Shown piece by piece: positions 57,429-64,000 of a stretch of DNA of 64,000 nucleotides. The DNA comes from Kitasatospora xanthocidica (GTDB lineage: Bacteria > Actinomycetota > Actinomycetes > Streptomycetales > Streptomycetaceae). Made by a program: the position numbers and the translations under genes. The notes beneath the pieces were generated by a model, which made no database searches, was not told where the DNA came from, and worked only from the letters and a program-made list of their open reading frames with translations. Location: contig NZ_BNBY01000002.1 of the NCBI RefSeq assembly GCF_014656195.1, positions 466,351 to 530,350 of the forward strand. Reading direction: 5' to 3'. Position 1 is the stretch's first letter; the number at the start of each line of letters is the position of its first letter.

Positions 57429-59194
57429 CCCTCCCGCTCCCCGGCGCCGCCCCGGCCGGCCGCGCTGAGCACCGCCCGGACGCCCGCAGTGAGGACGGAG
57501 GCGTCCCGTCCGGCGCCCCACACCACCCGGCCGTCGACCCGGGCCTCGACGTAGGCGACCGCGTCCGGCCCGGAGCCGACCGCGTGCTCGCTGAAGGAGA
57601 GGATCTCCACCCCGACGGCGTCGGCGACCGCGTCGAGCGGTCCGGCGCCGGTGCCCCGCTTGCCCTCGACCTCGGCCCAGTCGTCACCCACCCGCCAGGC
57701 CCATGAGGAACTCTCATCGAGGTACTCCGCCCGGAACAGTCCGTACAGTTCCTCGCCCGTCACCTCCCGCCCGCTGTCGTCGGTCGCCTCCTGCACGACC
57801 CGGGCGAAGTCGATCTGCAGCCGCCTCGGCAGTTCCAGTCCCGCCCCGGCCTGCAGCAGGTAGGCGATCCCGCCCTTGCCGGACTGGCTGTTGACGCGGA
57901 TCACCGCCTCGTAGTCCCGTCCGAGGTCGGCCGGGTCGATCGGCAGGTACGGCACCGACCAGGGGGCTTCCCGCTCCGGGACGCCGAGTTCGGCGGCGGT
58001 CCTGGCGTGCTGCGCGAAGCCCTTCTTGATGGCGTCCTGGTGGGTGCCGGAGAAGGCGGTGTGCACCAGGTCCCCGGCGTAGGGGTGCCGTTCGTGGACG
58101 GGCAGCCGGTTGCAGTGTTCGACGGTGCGTCGGATGGCGTCGATGTCGGACAGGTCGAGCATCGGGTCGACGCCCTGGGTGTGCAGGTTGAGCGCCAGGG
58201 TGACCAGGTCGACGTTGCCGGTGCGTTCGCCGTTGCCGAACAGGCAGCCTTCGACCCGTTGGGCCCCGGCCAGTACCGCGAGTTCGGCGCAGGCGACGCC
58301 GGTGCCCCGGTCGTTGTGGGGGTGGACGGAGAGGATGACCGCGTCGCGCCGTTCCAGGTGCCGGTCGACGTACTCGATCTGGTCGGCGTAGACGTTGGGC
58401 GTGGCGATCTCGACGGTGGCCGGCAGGTTGTGGATGACGGGCCGGTCGGGGCTGGCGTCCCACAGCCGGGTGAGCCCGTTGCAGACCTCCAGGACGTAGT
58501 CGGGTTCGGTCAGGTTGAACACCTCGGGCGAGAACTGGAACCGCAGGCCGTCCCGGCCCTCCCCGAGCCGGGCCATGTGGGTGGCGGCTTCGGTGATCAG
58601 GGCCCGGACCTGGGCCCGGTCCCGGCCGAGGACGACGTCGCGCCAGAGCGGCGCGGTGGCGGTGTAGAGGTGGACGACGACGCGCGGCAGCCCGGCGACG
58701 GCTTCGAAGGTCCGCTCGATCAGGTCGGCGCGGGCGGCGGTGAAGACGACGACGGTGACGTCCTCGGGGACGGCTCCGGGGGTGGTGGCGAGCCGGCGGA
58801 CGAAGTCGAAGTCGGTACGGCTGGCGGAGGGGTAGCCGACTTCGATCTCCTTGAAGCCCATGGCCAGGAAGAGGTCGAACATCCGCTGCTTGCGTGCCGG
58901 GTCCATGGGTTCGGCGAGCGCCTGGTTGCCGTCCCGCAGGTCGACGGGCACCCACAGCGGGGCCCGTTCGGTGCGCCGCCCGGGCCAGCGCCGGATCAGC
59001 GCGGGGACGTGGACCCGTTCGTGGGCGGGTCGGTAGCGGTGGGAGGGCATGGTGCCGCCGCGTTGCGGGTTCCAGGCGGGGGCGTCGGCCGGGACGGGCC
59101 CGGCGGGGGCGTGCAGGGTCCGCGTGGCCTGCGGAGCGGGCAGGGTCTGCGCGGCCTGCGTGGCGTGCGGAGCGTGCGGGGTCGGGATGTTCAT
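57398..59194 (-). CDS. leuA: 2-isopropylmalate synthase
   Basis: This is a 598-residue LeuA of the long actinobacterial type. It condenses acetyl-CoA with 2-ketoisovalerate as the first step of leucine synthesis. Catalytic motifs are [35 protein letters not shown] and [20 protein letters not shown], with [15 protein letters not shown] and [13 protein letters not shown]. The C-terminal leucine-sensing domain is present but its end is encoded by repeat array B. A palindrome copy lies inside the coding region at 57702-57718, and the start ATG lies in another (59192-59208) whose GAGGAAG can serve as ribosome site. Confidence 0.95.
   Translation of the reverse strand: MNIPTPHAPHATQAAQTLPAPQATRTLHAPAGPVPADAPAWNPQRGGTMPSHRYRPAHERVHVPALIRRWPGRRTERAPLWVPVDLRDGNQALAEPMDPARKQRMFDLFLAMGFKEIEVGYPSASRTDFDFVRRLATTPGAVPEDVTVVVFTAARADLIERTFEAVAGLPRVVVHLYTATAPLWRDVVLGRDRAQVRALITEAATHMARLGEGRDGLRFQFSPEVFNLTEPDYVLEVCNGLTRLWDASPDRPVIHNLPATVEIATPNVYADQIEYVDRHLERRDAVILSVHPHNDRGTGVACAELAVLAGAQRVEGCLFGNGERTGNVDLVTLALNLHTQGVDPMLDLSDIDAIRRTVEHCNRLPVHERHPYAGDLVHTAFSGTHQDAIKKGFAQHARTAAELGVPEREAPWSVPYLPIDPADLGRDYEAVIRVNSQSGKGGIAYLLQAGAGLELPRRLQIDFARVVQEATDDSGREVTGEELYGLFRAEYLDESSSWAWRVGDDWAEVEGKRGTGAGPLDAVADAVGVEILSFSEHAVGSGPDAVAYVEARVDGRVVWGAGRDASVLTAGVRAVLSAAGRGGAGEREGMRGTHEPRS
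57702..57718. repeat. Palindrome copy inside leuA
   Basis: CATGAGGAACTCTCATC differs from the array A consensus at two positions. It is in the leuA reading frame, giving residues DESSSW on the minus strand, and so adds sequence to the C-terminal part of the enzyme. Confidence 0.75.
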
Positions 59195-59208
59195 GCGACT
59201 TCCTCATG
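59192..59208. repeat. Palindrome copy at leuA start
   Basis: On the minus strand it reads CATGAGGAAGTCGCATG. The right-hand ATG is the leuA start, and the GAGGAAG inside is a good ribosome site. The copy differs from consensus in three positions. Confidence 0.75.
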
Positions 59209-59356
59209 ACGCGTACCGGTGACCGGCAGGACGGCGCCCCGCAGCGGGGTGCCGGTCCGGTCACGCCCCGCTGCGGCCACCAAGAAGAAGGCCTCCCACG
59301 GGGAGGATCCACGGCTGCATGCCGGGTAGAGTAACCACGACAGAAGTCCTCAGACA

Positions 59357-59367
59357 ACCTGACAGGT
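59357..59367. promoter_or_regulatory. Candidate GntR autoregulatory operator
   Basis: ACCTGACAGGT is a perfect palindrome around a central A, placed just before the GntR gene start. GntR/FadR proteins bind such short dyads. It is 160 bases from the leuA start on the other side, so it may also influence leuA. Confidence 0.5.
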
Positions 59368-59374
59368 GAGCTCG

Positions 59375-60058
59375 ATGACCCCGCTCCGTCCCTCCCCCCT
59401 CGCCGAACAGGCCGCCGCGCGGATCGAGGAGCAGATCGGGGCCGGGCAGTGGCCGGTGGGCGGGAAACTGCCGGGCGAGGTGGCGCTGGCCAAGGAGCTG
59501 GGCGTCGGCCGCTCCACCGTCCGGGAGGCGCTGCGCACGCTCGCCGCGGCCGGGATGGTGCAGAGCCGCCAGGGCTCCGGGGTGTTCGTCACCGCCGACC
59601 GCCCCACCGGGGACTGGCCCGCCCGGCTGCGCCGCGCCGAGCTGGCGCACGTCTACGAGGTGCGGACGATGGTCGAGGTGCAGGCCGCCCGACTCGCCGC
59701 CACCCGCCGCACGGCGGCGGACCTGACTGCCCTCGACGCCGCCCTCGCGGCCCGCCACGCGGCGGGCGGGGCCGATGACGCCGCCTTCGTGGACGCCGAC
59801 ATCGCCCTGCACACCGCCCTGGTGGCCGCCGCCCACAACCCCGTCCTGGACGACCTCTTCGCCCAGTTCGCCCCGGTCCTGCGGGAGCAGCTGGTGGCCC
59901 TGGTCGGCCTGTTCGGCATCCGCGCCGAGGACCCGAACCAGGGCTACGACTCGCACGCCGCCCTGGTCCGCGCCGTCCAGGACGGCGACCCGGAGGCGGC
60001 CGGCCGGGTGCTGGCCGCGGAGCTGGAGGCCACCCGCTCCCGCCTCCTCGCGGACTGA
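59375..60058 (+). CDS. FadR/GntR-family transcriptional regulator
   Basis: This is a 227-residue regulator with winged helix LPGEVALAKELGVGRSTVRE, then ALRTLAAAGMVQSRQGSGVF, and an FCD ligand domain (VYEVRTMVEVQAARLAATRR; DADIALHTALVAAAHNPVLD; YDSHAALVRAVQDGDPEAAG), with the Asp and His that hold metal. The ATG at 59375 follows AGGTGAG; a GTG at 59366 would put the start in the palindrome. It is divergent from leuA. The ligand is unknown. Confidence 0.9.
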   Translation: MTPLRPSPLAEQAAARIEEQIGAGQWPVGGKLPGEVALAKELGVGRSTVREALRTLAAAGMVQSRQGSGVFVTADRPTGDWPARLRRAELAHVYEVRTMVEVQAARLAATRRTAADLTALDAALAARHAAGGADDAAFVDADIALHTALVAAAHNPVLDDLFAQFAPVLREQLVALVGLFGIRAEDPNQGYDSHAALVRAVQDGDPEAAGRVLAAELEATRSRLLAD

Positions 60059-60404
60059 CGGACCGCCGCACCGCGTGAACGCGGACCGGCGCCCGGCCCG
60101 TTGAGCCTGGTGGAGCGGGTCTCGACCGGCCCCCGGCACGGCGTCACACAGTTTTCACACGGAGGCCACCTACGCGCCGTGAGGACCGTTGACACTGTGT
60201 CAAGCAAGTCTGAAGCAGCCTGCTCCGCATACGCACGGTCGGCGATCCCAAGACCTTGTGATCAATGCGTGCACAAGCACCGCTCAGGCAGCGAACGGGC
60301 TTTCACTCCAATCACACGGTATGACTAGTATCGCTTCGTCAAAAAAGCCCGTGCCCGGACGGCCCGCCCCTTGTAGGCCGGCCGCCAGTCCCTAGGAGTC
60401 TGCT
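60059..60404. other. 345-base intergenic region before cvn operon
   Basis: No gene is visible. It holds a perfect inverted repeat TTGACACTGTGTCAA (60189-60203), whose left half is also a consensus -35, and a TAGTAT -10-like element near 60327. The 3' part has a run of A (AAAAAA near 60343). AT content rises compared with neighbours, consistent with the promoter of the cvn operon. Confidence 0.6.
60189..60203. promoter_or_regulatory. Palindromic operator/promoter TTGACACTGTGTCAA
   Basis: Two 6-bp arms TTGACA and TGTCAA flank CTG. It is likely the site of a transcription factor overlapping a -35 box for the cvn operon, about 200 bases before cvnA. Confidence 0.6.
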
Positions 60405-63400
60405 CTGCGCGCGCGTGCGAATCGGCGGCCCCCGACGCCGAAGGGCCCCCGCAGGCGTCCACGCCTGTCCCTGCGGACGGCGCTGCTCGTCCTGGCCGTC
60501 GTCCCCAGCCTCGCCCTCGTCCTCCTCTGGGCGGTCACCAGCGGCGAGACCGTCTTCGACTTCCAGCGGCAGGCCGCCCAGGGCCTCCTGGCCCAGAAGG
60601 CCGGCCAGCCGTCGAACATCGTCTACTACAACCTCCAGGAGGAGCGCCGGCTCAGCGCCGAGGCGCTCGCCCGGCCCGGCGCCAACGCCGACCAGCTGCG
60701 CCGCCAGCGGCAGTCGACCGACGACGCGGTGCGCCAGTTCCAGACCCTGTCCGGCGAGACCGCCGACAGCGCGCCCGCGGAGGTGCGCACCGCCGTCGCC
60801 GAGGCCCGCCAGGCCATGGGCAAGCTGGCCGAGCAGCGCGCCGCCGTCGACCGCGGCGCCGTCGACCAGCAGACCGTCTACACCTACTACACCGACCTGA
60901 TCGCGGTGGACCTGCGGCTGTTCACCGCGCTCAGCCACGTGGACACCGGCGAGGTCACCTGGATCTCCAAGACCCTGGTCAACGCCTTCTGGGCGAAGGA
61001 GATGCTCGCCCGCGAGGACGCCCTCCTGGCCCGCGGCTGGCCCACCGGCCGGCTGAGCACCGCCGACTACCAGGCCGTCCAGCAGGCCGTCGGCGCGCAG
61101 GACCACCTGCTCACCGTCCAGGTCGTCCCGTACGTCCCGGACGGCGAGGCGGCCGCCTGGCACGACCTGATGAACAGCCCGGCCTGGCAGGCCAAGGCCG
61201 CCGTCGAGCAGCAGCTGACCAGACCCACGGCCGCCGAGGCCAACGGCACCGTCAGGCTGCCGGCCGCCCAGGACCAGTGGCGGCAGGCCCTCGACCAGGT
61301 CAACCCGGCCCTGGTCAAGGCGATCGAGACCCGCACCAGCGGCATCGTCGAGGTCGGCAAGGGCACGATCCTGGACCTGCTGACCCGGGTGGTGCTGACC
61401 ACCGTCATCGGCCTGATCACGGTCGTCGCGGTGGTCATCGCCTCCTGGCGGCTCAGCCGCTCGCTGCGCCGCCGCATCAAGGAACTGCACACCCAGGCCG
61501 AGGAGATGCAGCGCACCCTGCCCGAGGTGGTCGAGCGCCTCGGCCGCGGCGAGCAGGTGGACGTGGAGGCCGAGACCCGCAGCATCACCGCGGGCGCGGA
61601 CGGCACCGGCCCGGACGGCACCGGAACGGGCGGCAGCGGCACCGGCACCGGCACCGACGGCAAGAGCACCGGCACCGACGAGCTGGCCCGGCTCGGCCAG
61701 GCGCTCAACCTGGCCCGCGCCTCCGCCCTGAAGGCCGCCGTCGGCCAGGCCGAGCAGCACCGCGGCTTCGAGCGGCTGCTGCAGCGCATCGCCCGCCGCA
61801 CCCAGCTGCTGATCGGCCGCCAACTGCGCAAGCTGGACGAGCTGGAGCGCAAGCACGAGGACCCGGAGGTCCTGGAGGGCCTGTTCGACCTCGACCACCT
61901 GACCGCCCGGCTGCGCCGCTACGAGGAGAACCTCGTGATCATGGCCGGCGGGCAGCCGCAGCGGCGCTGGCGCAAGCCCGTCCCGCTGCTGGACGTGCTG
62001 CGCGCCGCGCAGGGCGAGGTGCAGGACTACCGCCGGATCATGCTCGACGTCGAGGGCCACCCGTGGCTGTCCGAGCGGGCGGTCGGCCCGGTCGCGCACG
62101 TGCTCGCCGAGCTGATGGAGAACGCCACCACCTTCTCCAAGCCGCCCACCCCGGTCGAGGTCCGCGCGGCCATGGTCGGCCGCGGCCTCGCGATCGAGAT
62201 CGAGGACCGCGGTCTGGGCATGGACCCGGAGCAGTACGACGCGGCCAACGAGCTGATGAGCCGTCCGCCGCGCACCGACGTGCTGGCCCGGGCCGACGAC
62301 ATCCGCCTCGGCTTCCACGTGGTGGCCCGCCTCGCCTCGCTGCACGGGCTGAGGATCGAGTTCCGCCCGTCGGCCTTCGGCGGCACCCGGGTGGTCGTGC
62401 TCGTCCCGGACGAGCTGGTCATCGACGGCGACGCCGGACTGCCGGACGGCGCCCCCGCCACGGCCGCCGAGCCCATCCCGCTGGTGCGGCGCTCGCGCCG
62501 GACGGTGCGCTCCGCCTCCGACGAGGTGCCCGCCCAGGTGCAGCCCGGTCCGCCGGTCGCGCCGGTGGAGGCCTTCGGGCCGGGCGGACTCGGCCAGGAC
62601 GGCTTCGGGCCGCTGGCGGCGCCGGTGCCCCTGCCGGTGGCGCAGCTGCCGGAAGCCCCCTCCCCCGTGGCGCCCTTCCCCGTGGCCCCGGCACACCAGG
62701 CCCCCGCACCCCAGGCCCCGGCCCACCAGCCCCCGTACCTGCCGGAGCCCGTCCAGGAGGCCTACCCGCCGGTGCCGGCGCCCCCCGCGCAGCAGGCCGT
62801 CCGGCCCGCACAGCCCCTCGCGCAGGCCTACCGGCCCGAGCAGCCCCTCGCCTCCGAGCACCCCGTGGCCCCCGAGCAGCCGATCGAGCACAGCTCGCCC
62901 GCCGAGCCCGGGCCCGCTCTCACGCCGGCGCCCACGCAGGCGCCCGCGCAGGCCCACGAGACCCAGGCGTACCCGGACATCGCCTACGCCCGGGTCACCG
63001 AGGCCGAGGCCCCGTACGCGGACGAGCAGTACCGCCCGGCCGACCACTACCGGCTGGCCGAGCGGCGCGGCAGCCGGGAGTACCCGACCTCGGTGCCGTA
63101 CAGCCCGGCCGAGGGCGGTCAGCCGCCGCTGCCGCAGCGGGTGCGGCAGGCCAGCCTGGCCGCCGAGCTGCGGGTGCCGCCGCCGGCCCGCCCGCAGTGG
63201 GTCGAGCCGACGGCCGGGGCCACCCCGTCGGCCGAGGGTGCCGCGCCGCCTGCGGGCCCGTTCCAGCGCCCCGAGCGCCCGGTGCGGCGTTCGGGTGCGG
63301 CGATCGGCGCCTTCCAGCGCCAGTCCCGCGCCGCCCGGGCCCAGGACAGCGGTGAGCACCGGCTGCCCGACGCCCTCATCAGGCCGGTTCCCCCCACGCC

Positions 63401-63500
63401 CGCCGGTCCCCCGGCTCCCGCACCCGCTCCCGGCCCCTCCCCCTGGGCCGAGCTGCCTGCCGCGGATTCCCGAATCACACGAACGGATGAAGAGTCATGA
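60405..63500 (+). CDS. cvnA: Conservon sensor kinase-like protein CvnA, probable CTG start
   Basis: This is the large membrane sensor of a conservon, about 1031 residues. The first helix is TALLVLAVVPSLALVLLWAV; an extracellular nitrate-sensor-like helical domain follows (about 55-310), then a second helix (VVLTTVIGLITVVAVVIASW). A kinase-like ATPase domain shows HVLAELMENATTFSKPPTP and EDRGLGMDPEQYD. A 330-residue Pro/Ala-rich tail ends the protein. The true N-terminus must be upstream of the first GTG at 60729, because the signal helix lies there. After the in-frame stop at 60393 the only start-like codon is CTG 60405, with AGGAG six bases before it. cvnB overlaps by ATGA. Confidence 0.88.
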   Translation: MRARANRRPPTPKGPRRRPRLSLRTALLVLAVVPSLALVLLWAVTSGETVFDFQRQAAQGLLAQKAGQPSNIVYYNLQEERRLSAEALARPGANADQLRRQRQSTDDAVRQFQTLSGETADSAPAEVRTAVAEARQAMGKLAEQRAAVDRGAVDQQTVYTYYTDLIAVDLRLFTALSHVDTGEVTWISKTLVNAFWAKEMLAREDALLARGWPTGRLSTADYQAVQQAVGAQDHLLTVQVVPYVPDGEAAAWHDLMNSPAWQAKAAVEQQLTRPTAAEANGTVRLPAAQDQWRQALDQVNPALVKAIETRTSGIVEVGKGTILDLLTRVVLTTVIGLITVVAVVIASWRLSRSLRRRIKELHTQAEEMQRTLPEVVERLGRGEQVDVEAETRSITAGADGTGPDGTGTGGSGTGTGTDGKSTGTDELARLGQALNLARASALKAAVGQAEQHRGFERLLQRIARRTQLLIGRQLRKLDELERKHEDPEVLEGLFDLDHLTARLRRYEENLVIMAGGQPQRRWRKPVPLLDVLRAAQGEVQDYRRIMLDVEGHPWLSERAVGPVAHVLAELMENATTFSKPPTPVEVRAAMVGRGLAIEIEDRGLGMDPEQYDAANELMSRPPRTDVLARADDIRLGFHVVARLASLHGLRIEFRPSAFGGTRVVVLVPDELVIDGDAGLPDGAPATAAEPIPLVRRSRRTVRSASDEVPAQVQPGPPVAPVEAFGPGGLGQDGFGPLAAPVPLPVAQLPEAPSPVAPFPVAPAHQAPAPQAPAHQPPYLPEPVQEAYPPVPAPPAQQAVRPAQPLAQAYRPEQPLASEHPVAPEQPIEHSSPAEPGPALTPAPTQAPAQAHETQAYPDIAYARVTEAEAPYADEQYRPADHYRLAERRGSREYPTSVPYSPAEGGQPPLPQRVRQASLAAELRVPPPARPQWVEPTAGATPSAEGAAPPAGPFQRPERPVRRSGAAIGAFQRQSRAARAQDSGEHRLPDALIRPVPPTPAGPPAPAPAPGPSPWAELPAADSRITRTDEES

Positions 63501-63943
63501 ACCGTACGATCGCCACCCACCAGGACCTGGACTGGCTGCTGGACGGACTCGTCGACTCGGTGCCCGGGACCATGAACGCCGTCCTGCTCTCCGACGACGG
63601 CCTGGTGGTCAGTCACTCCCGCACCATCGAGCGGGCCGACGCCGAGCGCCTGGCCGCCGTCGCCACCGGCCAGCAGAGCCTGGCCCGCGGGGTCGGCCAG
63701 CTCTTCGACGGCGGGCCGGTGCACCAGGTGATCGTGGAGCTCGCCGAGTGCTGGCTGTTCATCATCGCCGCCGCGCAGGGCACCCACCTGGCCGTGGTCG
63801 CCTCCCAGGAGGTGGACGCCGAGGTGATGTCGGTGGCGATGCACACCCTGGTGCAGCAGGTCGGCCAGAAGCTGACCACCCCGGCCCGCAACGAGAGCGC
63901 CCCCGCCTCCTTCGACGTCTTCGCCGCCCGGAACCGGGGCTGA
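63497..63943 (+). CDS. cvnB: Conservon roadblock/LC7 protein CvnB
   Basis: This is a 148-residue roadblock/LC7-fold protein. The pattern LDWLLDGLVDSVPGTMNAVL, then LSDDGLVVSHSRTIERADAE, and VGQLFDGGPVHQVIVELAEC is the conservon type. In Streptomyces conservons CvnB joins CvnA, CvnC (DUF742) and a CvnD GTPase in a membrane signalling complex resembling eukaryotic G-protein modules. The ATG overlaps the cvnA stop. Confidence 0.95.
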   Translation: MNRTIATHQDLDWLLDGLVDSVPGTMNAVLLSDDGLVVSHSRTIERADAERLAAVATGQQSLARGVGQLFDGGPVHQVIVELAECWLFIIAAAQGTHLAVVASQEVDAEVMSVAMHTLVQQVGQKLTTPARNESAPASFDVFAARNRG

Positions 63944-63948
63944 CCAGG

Positions 63949-64000
63949 GTGGGCCCGTACGGGAACGACGCCCGGGGGGACGGCCGGGACAGCACCTGGG
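63949..64000 (+). CDS. cvnC: Conservon DUF742 protein CvnC, 3' truncated by window edge
   Basis: Only 17 codons are visible, from GTG 63949, five bases after the cvnB stop. They read VGPYGNDARGDGRDSTW, a typical beginning for a DUF742 CvnC. The identification rests mainly on gene order after cvnA and cvnB. cvnD would be expected to the right. Confidence 0.7.
   Translation, partial: MGPYGNDARGDGRDSTW

Overview
The window is very high-GC DNA with GTG/ATG starts, four-base start/stop overlaps (ATGA, GTGA), DmdR/IdeR-type iron boxes, and a cvn conservon at the right end. Together these point to a Streptomycetaceae actinomycete (Streptomyces or Kitasatospora-like). No rRNA, tRNA, CRISPR array, insertion sequence or phage gene was recognised. 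This is reading by eye; no database search was run.

Positions 1-19.7 kb hold a catechol siderophore locus. It has a FecCD permease (cut by the left edge), a Fes-type esterase, an MFS exporter, MbtH, a dimodular NRPS (C-A-T-C-A-T-TE), an M20 peptidase, and a complete 2,3-dihydroxybenzoate (DHB) operon in the order dhbA-C-E-B-ArCP. The operon ends with a truncated, degenerate adenylation-domain ORF. Two 19-bp iron boxes (12738-12756 and 19690-19708) sit upstream of the NRPS and of dhbA. By-eye specificity codes read threonine for module 2 and a basic residue (arginine, lysine or ornithine) for module 1. With no epimerase domain, this suggests a griseobactin/streptobactin-like DHB-(basic)-Thr triscatecholate.

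Positions 19.8-32.3 kb are accessory and housekeeping genes: a CYTH enzyme, a CapA lipoprotein, DUF1876, an M48 protease, a MarR regulator and a PP2C phosphatase. Then comes a branched-chain amino-acid type ABC transporter: binding protein, small lipoprotein, membrane zinc-ribbon-like protein, fused LivH-LivM permease, LivG and LivF. LivF has Arg in place of the Walker A Lys, and LivG has an eroded signature motif, so the pair should have one good and one poor ATP site.

Positions 32.3-51.2 kb carry many small regulator-enzyme pairs (MerR/GNAT/imine-reductase-like, LuxR/quinone reductase, TetR/SDR), an exonuclease, a urea transporter, two hydrolases, an ECF sigma factor with a membrane partner, a glycosyltransferase, a nucleotidyltransferase, DedA and a NarL-type two-component system. 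Positions 51.3-64 kb carry a Na+/H+ antiporter, a Ser/Thr kinase, YbaK, leuA, a GntR regulator and cvnA-cvnB-cvnC (cut by the right edge).

The most unusual structure is a 17-bp imperfect palindrome, consensus CATGAGCAASTCTCATG, repeated with a 25-27 bp period in two unlinked places. Five copies lie between the Liv permease and livG (30692-30809). Seven lie between leuA and the ybaK-like gene (57256-57428), where they encode the end of LeuA. Single copies lie at the leuA start and inside leuA. A second repeat family is a long hairpin with a shared core, at 43119-43159 and 45668-45712.
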